Part shown: piece after piece, positions 16,822 through 26,752 of the stretch
Layout: each line of letters starts with the position of its first letter
Numbering within the stretch: the stretch's first letter is position 1
Assembly: GCF_900100255.1 (NCBI RefSeq)
Contig: NZ_FMTS01000001.1
Location: forward strand, 62,001 to 126,000
DNA length: 64,000 nucleotides
Source: Asticcacaulis taihuensis
Lineage (GTDB): Bacteria > Pseudomonadota > Alphaproteobacteria > Caulobacterales > Caulobacteraceae
Reading direction: 5' to 3'
Translations under genes and position numbers: made by a program
The notes under the pieces: model-generated
What the model was told of the DNA's origin: nothing
The model's database searches: none
What the model saw: the letters and a program-made list of their open reading frames with translations, nothing else

Positions 16822-18192
16822 TTAGCCCTGAGGGAACAGGCTGGTGACGGCATCGACCAGGGTGGTGAAGCCGCGTACCTGCAAGGGCGCATTTTCACTG
16901 GCGGATTGCGCGGTGACGGCACTGGAAAAACCCAGTTTCAGGGCTTCTTTTAGGCGACCTTCTGCGCGGGAAACCGAGCGGATATCTCCGGACAGGCTGA
17001 TTTCGCCAAAGACCACGCAATCGCGTGGCAGGGGCACGTCGGTCAGGGCGGATACCAGGGCCAGCGCGGCGCACAGATCGCCGGCGGGTTCGGAAATGCG
17101 CAGCCCCCCGGCGACATTGAGATAGACGTCCTTCTGGCCGAAACCGACACCACAGCGGGCTTCCAGCACCGCCAGGATCATGGCTAGGCGGCCTGAGTCC
17201 CAGCCGACGACCGCGCGGCGCGGGGTGCCATAGGCTGAAGGCGCCACCAGCGCCTGGACCTCGACCAGCACCGGACGCGAACCTTCGATACCCGCAAAGA
17301 CGGCGGAACCTGAGGCGCGTTCATGGCCGTCGCCGAGAAACAGGGCGGAGGGATTGGGCACTTCGCGCAGGCCGGAATCGCCCATTTCAAACACGCCGAT
17401 TTCGTCGGTGGCGCCGAAACGGTTCTTGGTGCCGCGCAGGATTCGGAAGGGATAACCGCGCTCGCCTTCAAAGGACAAAACGGCATCGACCATGTGCTCG
17501 ACCACACGGGGGCCAGCAATCTGGCCTTCCTTGGTGACGTGGCCGACCATGATAATCGAGGTGGATTGTTTCTTGGCCAGGCGCACGAGTTCACCGGCGC
17601 AGGCGCGTACCTGCGACACCGAGCCTTGCGCAGCCTCGACTGCGTCCGACCACAGGGTCTGGATGGAATCGATAATGACGAGATCGAACTTTTCGCGTTT
17701 CAGCGCTTCGAGGATGGTTCGCAGGGCGGTCTCTGCCGCCAGATCGACCGGGGCCTTTGCCAACCCCATCCGTCCGGCACGGCCGCGTATCTGCTCCACG
17801 GCTTCTTCGCCGGAAATATAGGCCACCTTGAGATTTTTCAGCGCGGCGCTGGCAGCCACCTGGAGCAACAGGGTTGATTTGCCGACACCTGGATCACCGG
17901 CGATCAGAATGGCCGAGCCTGGCACCACGCCACCGCCGCAGACACGATCGAACTCATCGATCCCCGTCACCATACGGACGGGGATGGCATCCTCGCTCTC
18001 AAGAGTCTCGAATTGCAGCTTGTTCAGGCGAGAGATTTTACCGGCCGGTTCCGCTTTCAACCCGCCGGGTGGCGTGTTGTAGGTTTCCTGAACCAGGGTA
18101 TTCCACTGTCCGCAGCCTCCACATTGTCCGGCCCACTTGTTATGGACATTGCCGCAGGATTGACAGACGTAGATGGCGGAATCGCGGGCCAT
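16822..18192 (-). CDS. radA: DNA repair protein RadA
   Basis: The 456-residue protein has an N-terminal C4 zinc finger (CQSCGNVHNKWAGQCGGCGQW), a RecA-like ATPase core with Walker A GDPGVGKSTLL and Walker B LVIIDSIQT, the RadA-specific KNRFG motif, and a C-terminal Lon-like domain. RadA is a branch-migration helicase that acts on recombination intermediates with RecA. The cvpA gene follows after about 140 bp in the same direction. Confidence 0.95.
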   Translation of the reverse strand: MARDSAIYVCQSCGNVHNKWAGQCGGCGQWNTLVQETYNTPPGGLKAEPAGKISRLNKLQFETLESEDAIPVRMVTGIDEFDRVCGGGVVPGSAILIAGDPGVGKSTLLLQVAASAALKNLKVAYISGEEAVEQIRGRAGRMGLAKAPVDLAAETALRTILEALKREKFDLVIIDSIQTLWSDAVEAAQGSVSQVRACAGELVRLAKKQSTSIIMVGHVTKEGQIAGPRVVEHMVDAVLSFEGERGYPFRILRGTKNRFGATDEIGVFEMGDSGLREVPNPSALFLGDGHERASGSAVFAGIEGSRPVLVEVQALVAPSAYGTPRRAVVGWDSGRLAMILAVLEARCGVGFGQKDVYLNVAGGLRISEPAGDLCAALALVSALTDVPLPRDCVVFGEISLSGDIRSVSRAEGRLKEALKLGFSSAVTAQSASENAPLQVRGFTTLVDAVTSLFPQG

Positions 18193-18246
18193 GGCACACT
18201 CATATGAAGCTATTTGTTCTTCATATGTTCCAATTCGTTGGCCGTG

Positions 18247-18552
18247 TCAATCGGCTTGATTTGACGTAGTAAACAGGGCCGACAAAATTGCGCTGATAGC
18301 AGCCAAGAGCAGGAGTAGGGGAGCTATCGGAAACCATATCAAATGTTGAAAGAAGTGCCAGGGCGCTTCTATGCAGCATACGCCTCGATAGATAACGCCG
18401 GGCGCATCAATCATCTGCTGTTCGCCATCATGCGACACAATGAGGGGCAATAGAAATGAGAAGCCGACCGAACCAATCGCACTGAAACAAAGCCATATGG
18501 CGATAAAGCGCAAATTTCTGGCCATGCTCCTCGGATTCCTGGCGTCCTGCAT
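18247..18552 (-). CDS. small hypothetical membrane protein
   Basis: The frame opens with an ATG only 2 bp after the dnaB stop codon and encodes 101 residues with two hydrophobic segments (about 14-36 and 74-94). Between them is a short loop with paired cysteines (VCCIEAPWHFF). I recognise no family. Close spacing behind dnaB suggests translation from the same transcript; an internal ATG at 18525 could be the real start. Supported only by position and composition. Confidence 0.55.
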   Translation of the reverse strand: MQDARNPRSMARNLRFIAIWLCFSAIGSVGFSFLLPLIVSHDGEQQMIDAPGVIYRGVCCIEAPWHFFQHLIWFPIAPLLLLLAAISAILSALFTTSNQAD

Positions 18553-18554
18553 TT

Positions 18555-20042
<1,488 letters not shown>

Positions 20043-20120
20043 AAGCAGAGTTAAGACAGGAAAGGCAAGGGCTGTCTTGGCGGATTTTCTGGCGACTCAC
20101 AGCTATCCACTTAAGGCCAA

Positions 20121-20135
20121 TTCACAGCCTGTGAA
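20121..20135. promoter_or_regulatory. palindrome in the dnaB upstream region
   Basis: TTCACAGCCTGTGAA is a perfect 7-1-7 inverted repeat. It is bracketed by CTATCC at 20103-20108 and GGATAG at 20142-20147, giving a second, outer pair of inverted blocks. The position, 79-93 bp upstream of the dnaB ATG, suits a transcription-factor operator. No identity can be assigned. Confidence 0.4.
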
Positions 20136-20167
20136 GTCTGGGGATAGAATCTGCTGACCATAACATG

Positions 20168-20198
20168 AAAAACCCCTCGCAGGCGAACCGGCGAGGGG
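20168..20198 (-). terminator. intrinsic terminator of the TonB-dependent receptor gene
   Basis: An 8-bp perfect stem CCCCTCGC/GCGAGGGG (20173-20180 with 20191-20198) has a 10-nt loop. On the minus strand it is followed by TTTTT. It lies about 70 bp beyond the receptor stop codon. A second hairpin (CCAGGGTC CGT GACCCTGG, 20247-20265) abuts the stop codon but has no T tract. Confidence 0.75.
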
Positions 20199-20265
20199 GG
20201 ATATTTAGCCACGAAAGTCACAACACACGCTGTCACGATTCCGGGTCCAGGGTCCGTGACCCTGG

Positions 20266-22698
20266 TTACCAGGATTGGCTGAGCTTGGCGTAGATATAGC
20301 GGCCGTTGAAACCGAACGGCGAGAAGCGGGTGAAGGAGAGGGCGCCGACACCGTTGCCGCTGGTGATGTTCAGATTGGCCGGAGTGGCGTCCGGATATTC
20401 ATCGAACAGGTTATCCGCGCCGAGCGTGACCGTCGTGCCCGTGCCGAAGCGATAGCTTGCCGACAGATCGACAAGGGTATGGTCACCGCTGTGAATGTCG
20501 TTGGCCTGAACCGAGGCCGGATCGATCACGTCGCCGTAATAGGTGGCGCGACCATTGACGGTCCAGTTGCCGGCATTCCAGTCCACGCCCACCGTGGCCT
20601 TATCCTCAGGCGACGAATTGGTCAGGATGACCTGGCGAACACGGGCGAACAGAACCGGCTGAGGATCGAGCGGCGAGTTGTTCAGCGGGTTCAGGCGGTC
20701 GATTTCGGTCTCGTTATGGTTATAGGCCAGCGAGAAGTTGAAGCGACCCAGGCGCTCGGTCGGCAGGCGATAATTGGCCACCAGGTCAACGCCATTGGTC
20801 GTGGTGTCGGCACCATTGATGAAGAAGCGCGCCGCAGATACGCCATAGGGGGCCAGCAGATCCGCAACCTGGGTTGAGAAGGTGCGGGAAATGTTTTCCG
20901 AAAGCAGGATGCGGTCTTCGATCTTGATGCTGTAGGCATCGAGCGTCACTTCAAACGGTCCGCTGTGCCAGACGCCGCCCAAGGTATAGCTGGTGGACTT
21001 TTCCGGGTTCAGCGGCTCGGCGCCTAGGGCCGTGGCGACGGCACTTGTAGCCGGGAAGGTGCCGGTTTCGACGATCTTGCCGACGCTGCCGCTGGTATCG
21101 AGCACACTGGCGGTCGAGGTGAAGTATTGCTGGGCCAGGGAAGGTGCGCGGAAGCCGGTGGAGACCGAGCCGCGCAGGGCGAATTGATCGGTTAGCTTAT
21201 AGCGGGCGGCCAGCTTGCCGGAGACATTGTCACCGAAATCGGAGTAGTTTTCGGCGCGGATGGCGGCATCGAAACTGAAGCGGTCGGTGATGTCAGCGGC
21301 GACATCGGCATAGACACCGACATTGTTGCGGTCGACATCGACGACATTGCTGGGCTGGAAGCCGCTGAAGCCCTGGGCGCCGGCCGACTTGGTCGTGTCG
21401 GAACCGAGTGCGTAGGAGGCGACATCCCCGGCCTTGATGGCGTATTTCTCCTGACGGGCTTCGAGACCCAGCGCCAGGGTGAGTGGGCTGGCCCAGCCTG
21501 ATACCGCGAACGGACGGCTGATATCGGCATTGAAGACGGTTTGATCATATTTCATCTGACCGTCATAGAAATCGCGTGGCGAGGCGGCGCCATAGGACGG
21601 ATTGACGCTGTTAAGCGTGTAGTAGTCGAGTTTGTTGCCGCCGGCGCTCAAGGAGAAGTCGCTGGTCCATTCGCCAATATTGCCCCGCGCGCCAACTGTG
21701 GCCGAATAGTCTTTCGACTGGGCATTGATGATGGGCAGGAAACCGAAGGGATAGATTTCGGGAATATTGCCGGAGGCATTGGTGTGGCGGAAGAAGGCTG
21801 CGCTCTTGGAATTGAGGTCCGAAACGCTGGCATTGCCGTAAAGCGTCCAGTTATCGTTCAGCGGCTTGCCAGCGTTGATGAAGACACTGGCGCTCAACTG
21901 AGCCGGATCGCCATACCGGCTGGTGACGACGGCCGGCGAGACCAGGGCGTCGATATCGCCGCGCGAGGTCGGGGCGCGATGACGGGTTTCGGCGGAGATG
22001 GTCAGGAAACCGTCACTACCAAGCGGCAGGCCGACCCAGCCGGAAACATTGGTGGTGGCACCGTCTGAGGCATGACGCGAAGAATTGGCGGGATCGACAT
22101 CGGTGTCGTATTCGCCGTAGGAAACACTGACGCCGGCGCCATGATCGGCTTCGCGCAGATGCAGGTTGATCACGCCGGCGATAGCGTCGGAGCCGTATTG
22201 CGCCGAGGCGCCGTCACGCAGGACTTCGAGGCGGTCGAGCGCGATTTCCGGGATGGCGTTGAGGTCGACGGCGGATGATCCGCGGCCGGTTGAGCCGTTG
22301 ACATTGACCAGCGCCGAGGTGTGGCGACGCTTGCCATCGACCAGAACCAGGGTCTGGTCCGGCGACAGGCCGCGCAAGCTTGCCGGGCGGACGTTATCGG
22401 TGCCGTCGACACCGGCCGGGCGTGGGAAGTTCAGGCTGGGGGCGACGCGGGAAAGGCCCTGGGCCAGTTCGGTCGAGCCCTGGGTTTGCAGGCTTTGCGC
22501 CGTGACGACATCGACGGGCGCCAGGGTATCGAGGCGCGACCGGCGGCTGGCGCGCTGACCGGTGACGACGACTTCGGTGGGCTGTTCATCTGCCGCCGGC
22601 GTGGCCTGGGCGGAACCTTGTGCGAAGGCGGCGGGCGCAAAACCGGCCGACAGGCTGAGGACAAGGGCGGTTGTCAGATAGAGACGTGAGGTGGACAT
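20266..22698 (-). CDS. TonB-dependent outer-membrane receptor
   Basis: The 810-residue protein has a signal peptide ending AFA-Q (residues 1-26) and a TonB-box-like segment EVVVTGQRASRR. The plug domain (about 45-170) includes LRGLSPDQTLVLVDGKRRH, a Ser/Gly-rich loop and IERLEVLRDGASAQYGSDAIAGVIN-type sequence, and the 22-strand barrel ends in an aromatic-rich C-terminus terminating in SW. Such receptors import large nutrients using the proton motive force through TonB. No substrate is evident: there is no adjacent transporter or hydrolase. A long AT-rich leader precedes the gene and a terminator follows. Confidence 0.92.
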   Translation of the reverse strand: MSTSRLYLTTALVLSLSAGFAPAAFAQGSAQATPAADEQPTEVVVTGQRASRRSRLDTLAPVDVVTAQSLQTQGSTELAQGLSRVAPSLNFPRPAGVDGTDNVRPASLRGLSPDQTLVLVDGKRRHTSALVNVNGSTGRGSSAVDLNAIPEIALDRLEVLRDGASAQYGSDAIAGVINLHLREADHGAGVSVSYGEYDTDVDPANSSRHASDGATTNVSGWVGLPLGSDGFLTISAETRHRAPTSRGDIDALVSPAVVTSRYGDPAQLSASVFINAGKPLNDNWTLYGNASVSDLNSKSAAFFRHTNASGNIPEIYPFGFLPIINAQSKDYSATVGARGNIGEWTSDFSLSAGGNKLDYYTLNSVNPSYGAASPRDFYDGQMKYDQTVFNADISRPFAVSGWASPLTLALGLEARQEKYAIKAGDVASYALGSDTTKSAGAQGFSGFQPSNVVDVDRNNVGVYADVAADITDRFSFDAAIRAENYSDFGDNVSGKLAARYKLTDQFALRGSVSTGFRAPSLAQQYFTSTASVLDTSGSVGKIVETGTFPATSAVATALGAEPLNPEKSTSYTLGGVWHSGPFEVTLDAYSIKIEDRILLSENISRTFSTQVADLLAPYGVSAARFFINGADTTTNGVDLVANYRLPTERLGRFNFSLAYNHNETEIDRLNPLNNSPLDPQPVLFARVRQVILTNSSPEDKATVGVDWNAGNWTVNGRATYYGDVIDPASVQANDIHSGDHTLVDLSASYRFGTGTTVTLGADNLFDEYPDATPANLNITSGNGVGALSFTRFSPFGFNGRYIYAKLSQSW

Positions 22699-23044
22699 GC
22701 GTAGGCTCCATTAATTTCGGTTCGGGTTCGTCTTTAAGGCGATTTTCCGACTCGTGCGGTTGTGCTGAGCCACAATTGGTCGCATTGCTGTCATATTTAA
22801 AGAGGGTGCGCCGCAATAAATCCTGCAATATCAGATTAGTAAAACTATATTCAGTCGGGTGGGGGCGCGTAAAAAAATCATAAAAATTATTATAATTCAG
22901 ATGTGTACATAAAATTCTTGTGCGTGGCGAGTTTGCTTGGCTCAACCAAAATCCGTGAATAGACGTCTGCGCTGTAACCATTCGTGACACGGTAACATGG
23001 CCATATTTGATGGCGCCCTCGTAAGCTCAATGCGTGTTGCAAAC
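22699..23044. other. AT-rich non-coding region between the receptor and csp genes
   Basis: No convincing gene is present. The stretch is notably AT-rich from about 22780 to 22925, containing A7 and T/A runs, and presumably holds the promoter and leader of the TonB-dependent receptor read leftward. Short open frames here lack ribosome-binding sites and recognisable composition. Confidence 0.5.
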
Positions 23045-23079
23045 AAAAACCCTCGAAAGCCGGAGCTTTCGAGGGTTTT
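23045..23079. terminator. terminator of the cold-shock gene
   Basis: A perfect 12-bp inverted repeat ACCCTCGAAAGC/GCTTTCGAGGGT (23049-23060 with 23065-23076), loop CGGA, is flanked by A and T tracts, so it could work in both directions. It lies about 35 bp past the csp stop codon on the minus strand. Confidence 0.85.
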
Positions 23080-23113
23080 AAACGTTGAAATTCACAGGCC
23101 AAAGCCTGATAAA

Positions 23114-23317
23114 TTACGCGGTTTGCAGGTTGGCAGCCGAGGTCTTGCCCTTTTCAGTGACCAGCTCGTAGCTGATCTTCTGATTTTCGTTCAGGGTGCG
23201 CAGACCGGCGCGTTCAACAGCCGAGATGTGGACGAACACGTCCGCGCCGCCGGTGTCGGGCTGAATGAAACCAAAACCTTTAGTGGGGTTGAACCACTTA
23301 ACCGTACCCGTAGCCAT
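23114..23317 (-). CDS. cold-shock protein, CspA family
   Basis: This is a 67-residue single cold-shock domain. The ATG at 23317 follows GGAGG and gives the canonical N-terminus [10 protein letters not shown]; longer upstream frames are rejected. RNP1 (KGFGFIQP) and RNP2 (VFVHISAV) are intact. These proteins bind single-stranded RNA and DNA and act as RNA chaperones. The gene is monocistronic, with a terminator after it and the ribosomal operon's terminator upstream, leaving about 200 bp for a promoter and 5' leader. Confidence 0.95.
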   Translation of the reverse strand: MATGTVKWFNPTKGFGFIQPDTGGADVFVHISAVERAGLRTLNENQKISYELVTEKGKTSAANLQTA

Positions 23318-23527
23318 GATGGCCTCCGTATAGTAATCGCACCTTCGTGCATGAAGTACGCATGGAATTACGCGAACTTTAAAATCCGAAAAGAGTGCGT
23401 CTTGGGAGCCTTGTGGGCGGTCGTGCAAGTCAAACCTGAATCTCGAATGCAGTGACCATACCTGTTTTCCCAGGAATAGCAAGGCGGATCAGCCGGTTGC
23501 AATAAACACGGCGTGATGCGGACATGG

Positions 23528-23559
23528 AAAAGCCCCCGAAAGACTGGCTTTCGGGGGCT
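23528..23559 (-). terminator. terminator of the rpsF-rpsR-rplI operon
   Basis: A perfect 12-bp stem AGCCCCCGAAAG/CTTTCGGGGGCT (23531-23542 with 23548-23559), loop ACTGG, with TTTT following on the minus strand, lies 24 bp past the rplI stop. Confidence 0.85.
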
Positions 23560-23582
23560 AAATCCTCAACGCTTAGAAGCGA

Positions 23583-24170
23583 TTAAGCTTCGTAAGGCGC
23601 GTCGGCCAGGGCAGCGCCGGCACCGCCTTCGAGCAGATCGGCCGCGGCGGCTTCATCCGCCAGGCGATCTTCTTCGAATTGCGAGGCGATGACGTTTTCG
23701 CCGGCGGCCTGACGCTCGGCTTCGTCAGCCGAACGGGCCACGTTGACCGTGAGGGTCAGCGAGACTTCCGCGTGCAGGCGCACGGTGATGACGTGCAGGC
23801 CGAGGGTCTTGATCGGCGTATTCAGAACGATCTGGTTACGCTCGACCTTGCCGCCGGCTTCAGCAACGGCGTCAGCGACGTCGCGGGCATTGACCGAACC
23901 GTAGAGTTGACCCGAGTCACCTGCCTGGCGGATGATGACATAGGTCGTGCCGTCCAGTTCCGAAGCCGACTTCTCGGCGGCGGCCTTGTTGGCGGCGTTA
24001 CGGGCGACGATCTGTTCCTTCTGGGCCTCGAAGACCTTCAGGTTGGCAGCCGTGGCGCGCAGGGCCTTGTGGCGGGGCAGCAGGAAGTTACGGGCGAAGC
24101 CGTCCTTCACGCCAACCACGTCACCGATGGTGCCGAGGTTTTCGACACGTTCAAGCAAAACAACTTTCAT
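23583..24170 (-). CDS. rplI: 50S ribosomal protein L9
   Basis: The product has 195 residues, longer than the usual 150 because of an acidic C-terminal extension rich in Ala, Glu and Asp, common in alphaproteobacterial L9. The N-terminal rRNA-binding domain is conserved (MKVVLLERVENLGTIGDVVGVKDGFARNFLLP), followed by the connecting helix and C-terminal domain. Third gene of the rpsF-rpsR-rplI operon, 12 bp after rpsR. Confidence 0.97.
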   Translation of the reverse strand: MKVVLLERVENLGTIGDVVGVKDGFARNFLLPRHKALRATAANLKVFEAQKEQIVARNAANKAAAEKSASELDGTTYVIIRQAGDSGQLYGSVNARDVADAVAEAGGKVERNQIVLNTPIKTLGLHVITVRLHAEVSLTLTVNVARSADEAERQAAGENVIASQFEEDRLADEAAAADLLEGGAGAALADAPYEA

Positions 24171-24182
24171 GATCTCTGCTCC

Positions 24183-24464
24183 TTACTTCACAACGTAGGG
24201 CAGCAGGGCCAGGAAACGGGCGCGCTTGATGGCCTTGGCCAGTTCGCGTTGCTTCTTCTGGCTGACGGCCGTGATGCGCGAGGGGACGATCTTGCCGCGT
24301 TCCGAGATGTAACGTTGCAGTAGCTTGACGTCCTTGTAATCGATCTTCGGGGCGTTAGCGCCGGAGAACGGGCACACCTTGCGGCGGCGGAAGAAAGGAC
24401 GACGGGCGGGGCCGTTGCCGACGGGCGCGCCGGGAGCGGTGGAGGCGATTGCGTCTTCAGACAT
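24183..24464 (-). CDS. rpsR: 30S ribosomal protein S18
   Basis: The 93-residue protein contains the S18 core: [41 protein letters not shown] and [23 protein letters not shown]18 pairs with S6 on the platform of the 30S subunit. The N-terminus has a roughly 20-residue extension rich in Ala, Gly and Pro. It lies between rpsF and rplI with 11- and 12-bp gaps. Confidence 0.97.
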   Translation of the reverse strand: MSEDAIASTAPGAPVGNGPARRPFFRRRKVCPFSGANAPKIDYKDVKLLQRYISERGKIVPSRITAVSQKKQRELAKAIKRARFLALLPYVVK

Positions 24465-24475
24465 CTGGGGCTCCC

Positions 24476-24859
24476 TTATTCTGCGAAGTCAGGCGTGCGT
24501 TCGGCACGATCGGAGCGATCCGAGCGTTCCGGACGGTCACGGCGCGACAGGACGGGCGACAGTTCGAGGTCGAGCTCTTCGACGCGAACGGTCAGGAAAC
24601 GGATGACGTCTTCATTGATCGAAAGCTGGCGCTCCATTTCCTTCACGGCCGGGGCCGGGGCGTCGATGGCGAGCAGCGAATAGTGAGCCTTGCGGTTCTT
24701 CTTGACGCGATAGGTCAGGTTGCGCAGACCCCAGTATTCGATTTTGGCGATGTGACCACCGCCTTCTTCGATCAGGTGCTTGATGGTGTCGTTAAGAGCT
24801 TCCGCCTGTTGCGGCGAAATATCTTGCCGTGCGAGCACGGTGTGTTCGTAAAAGGGCAT
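24476..24859 (-). CDS. rpsF: 30S ribosomal protein S6
   Basis: The 127-residue protein begins [15 protein letters not shown] and has [21 protein letters not shown], the S6 core that binds S18. The C-terminus is a charged Arg/Asp/Ser-rich tail ([16 protein letters not shown]), typical of alphaproteobacteria. It is the first gene of the operon; a hairpin in its leader may carry the S6:S18 feedback site. Confidence 0.97.
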   Translation of the reverse strand: MPFYEHTVLARQDISPQQAEALNDTIKHLIEEGGGHIAKIEYWGLRNLTYRVKKNRKAHYSLLAIDAPAPAVKEMERQLSINEDVIRFLTVRVEELDLELSPVLSRRDRPERSDRSDRAERTPDFAE

Positions 24860-24879
24860 GTTTATCCTCTTCCGTTGCT

Positions 24880-24958
24880 CCGGGTGGCGCCTTGAACCAG
24901 CGGAAGGTCTGGTCAGGACGATGGATCGTACATGACACGATGTCAGCCGACCACCCGG
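24880..24958 (-). promoter_or_regulatory. structured leader of rpsF, possible S6:S18 autoregulatory element
   Basis: Read on the minus strand, CCGGGTGG (24958-24951) pairs perfectly with CCACCCGG (24887-24880) about 20 bp before the rpsF ATG, closing a long hairpin. Inside it, ACCAG and CTGGT form a second stem with loop ACCTTCCG. Many bacterial rpsF transcripts carry an S6:S18-binding leader with a CCG-containing loop or bulge; the assignment here rests on position and the CCG in the apical loop only. Confidence 0.45.
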
Positions 24959-25040
24959 AAGGGAGCGCCCTCATAGATGAGGAACGCTCAAAAGGCAAGA
25001 GTTGTTTAGTTTTGCGCCCAGGCGACGCGCCGTGTGCAGC

Positions 25041-25571
25041 CTACTTACCTGCGTCGACAGCCTGCAAAAGCGTGCTGACATGGGTGGAGGCGTCACCACT
25101 GTCATGGACGAAGGCAATCTTGCCATCCGTGCCGACGACATAGGAAATGCGGTTGGACATGTTCATGGTGCCCATCTGCGCATCGTAGGCTTTGGTGACC
25201 ACGGCCTTGGTATCGGCGCCCACCGGGAACTTGCCCTGGCAGACTTCCTTGGAAAACTTTTGCAGCGTGCCGATCTCATCAGTGGAGACGCCGACGACGG
25301 TCACATGTTTGGCTTCAAACTTCGGGATGGCTTCGGAAAACTGATGCGCTTCGAGAGAACAGCCGCCGGTAAAGGCTTTCGGGTAGAAATAGACCACGAC
25401 AGGGCCGGATTTCAGGGCGTCCTGCAATGAGAACGTGCTGACGACGCCATTGGTGGCGACCGGAATACTGAAGCCCGGCGCCTTGTCGCCAACCTTGAGG
25501 GCGGCGAAGGCCGGGGAAGCCAGCAGGGTGGCGCCAGCGAGAGCGGCCAGGCCGAGAACGATTTTCTTCAT
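25041..25571 (-). CDS. secreted peroxiredoxin (BCP/AhpC-type)
   Basis: The ATG at 25571 follows AGGAGA; the frame's upstream 17 codons are not used. The 176-residue product has a cleavable signal peptide (ending at SPAFA-A), then a thioredoxin-fold peroxiredoxin: LKVGDKAPGFSIP, VVVYFYPKAFTGGCSLEAHQF with the peroxidatic Cys, and a second Cys in KEVCQGKFPVGAD that may serve as resolving residue. It would reduce peroxides in the periplasm, which is less usual than the cytosolic BCP form. Its electron donor is not identifiable. Confidence 0.88.
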   Translation of the reverse strand: MKKIVLGLAALAGATLLASPAFAALKVGDKAPGFSIPVATNGVVSTFSLQDALKSGPVVVYFYPKAFTGGCSLEAHQFSEAIPKFEAKHVTVVGVSTDEIGTLQKFSKEVCQGKFPVGADTKAVVTKAYDAQMGTMNMSNRISYVVGTDGKIAFVHDSGDASTHVSTLLQAVDAGK

Positions 25572-25727
25572 GAGCGTATCTCCTGTTTTTGTAACGCTAT
25601 GCCTTATACGGCGGTATGGCAAGATCGGTTACCGTTTATGCAAAAAGTAAAAATACATGGTTTGGCTTGCCCTGAAGGTCGCATTGTCCTAACGGAGTCG
25701 CCGGTTAAATTGTGAGAGGCAAGGATC

Positions 25728-26675
25728 ATGACACTGGCATTTGTTTTTCCGGGGCAGGGGTCGCAGAGCGTCGGCATGGGCGCGGAGCTTTACGACACAT
25801 TTGCCGTGGCGCGTGAGGTGTTCGGTGAGGTTGATGACGCCCTCGGTCAGAAGCTGTTCGCCATCATGCGCGAAGGGCCAGAAGATCAACTGACCCTCAC
25901 CGAAAATGCCCAGCCGGCGATTATGGCGGTGTCTGTCGCCGTGTCGCGCATTCTTGAAAAGGAATTCGGCGTTCCATGTTCCACGGCGAAATATATTGCC
26001 GGTCATAGCCTCGGTGAATATTCGGCCCATGCGGCGGCGGGAACCTTCTCCCTGGCTGATACGGCGCGCCTGCTCAAGCTGCGCGGCCAGGCCATGCAGC
26101 GTGCCACGCCGTTAGGCGTCGGCGCGATGGCGGCCCTGATCGGCAAGGCCGATCTGGAACTTGCGGAAAAAGCCTGCGAGGCTGGCGCGGCCGCCGGCGT
26201 GGTGGTCATTGCCAACGACAATAACGCCGGGCAAATCGTCATTTCCGGCATGAAGCAGGCCGTTGAACTGGCGGTCGAAAAAGCCAAGGAACTGGGCGCC
26301 AAGGGGATGTTGCTAAATGTCTCGGCGCCGTTTCACTCGCCGCTCATGGAACCGGCCGCTGAAGAAATGCGCGCGGCGCTGGCCGAGGTGGCAATCCATG
26401 CGCCCGTATCGACCCTGGTGGCCAATGTCACGGCGCGGCCGATTGGCAGCAAGGATGAAATCGCCGACCTGCTGGTGCGCCAGGTGACAGGCCGGGTGCG
26501 TTGGCGGGAATCGGTGCAGTGGCTGGCAACAGAAGGCGGTGTCACGACCTTTGCCGAACTGGGGGCAGGCAAGGTGCTGACGGGCATGAGCAAGCGGATT
26601 GCGCCTGAAGCCAATTCGGTGGCTCTGAACGGCGCGGCCGATTTCGAAGCTTTTGCGGCCTCGTTCAAAGCCTGA
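25728..26675 (+). CDS. fabD: malonyl-CoA:ACP transacylase
   Basis: The 315-residue enzyme loads malonyl groups from CoA to acyl carrier protein for fatty-acid synthesis. FPGQGSQSVGMG is the N-terminal oxyanion motif, the nucleophile is Ser94 in AGHSLGEYSA, and the catalytic His lies in VSAPFHSPLM. It opens the fabD-fabG-acpP-fabF cluster. Confidence 0.96.
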   Translation: MTLAFVFPGQGSQSVGMGAELYDTFAVAREVFGEVDDALGQKLFAIMREGPEDQLTLTENAQPAIMAVSVAVSRILEKEFGVPCSTAKYIAGHSLGEYSAHAAAGTFSLADTARLLKLRGQAMQRATPLGVGAMAALIGKADLELAEKACEAGAAAGVVVIANDNNAGQIVISGMKQAVELAVEKAKELGAKGMLLNVSAPFHSPLMEPAAEEMRAALAEVAIHAPVSTLVANVTARPIGSKDEIADLLVRQVTGRVRWRESVQWLATEGGVTTFAELGAGKVLTGMSKRIAPEANSVALNGAADFEAFAASFKA

Positions 26676-26752
26676 GTACGACAATCTGCTTGATCCCTTA
26701 CATGGTTTTCGCCTAAACGCGCCGCCATACATTGTTTCTGAGGAGCCGATTC

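Noticed and set aside
20247-20265. Hairpin CCAGGGTC-CGT-GACCCTGG next to the receptor stop codon as a terminator
   Set aside because: The stem is perfect but no T tract follows on the minus strand; the hairpin at 20173-20198 with TTTTT is the better terminator.
22890-23102. Short minus-strand frames between the TonB receptor and csp
   Set aside because: They include the csp terminator hairpin, lack a ribosome-binding site, and have no recognisable composition.
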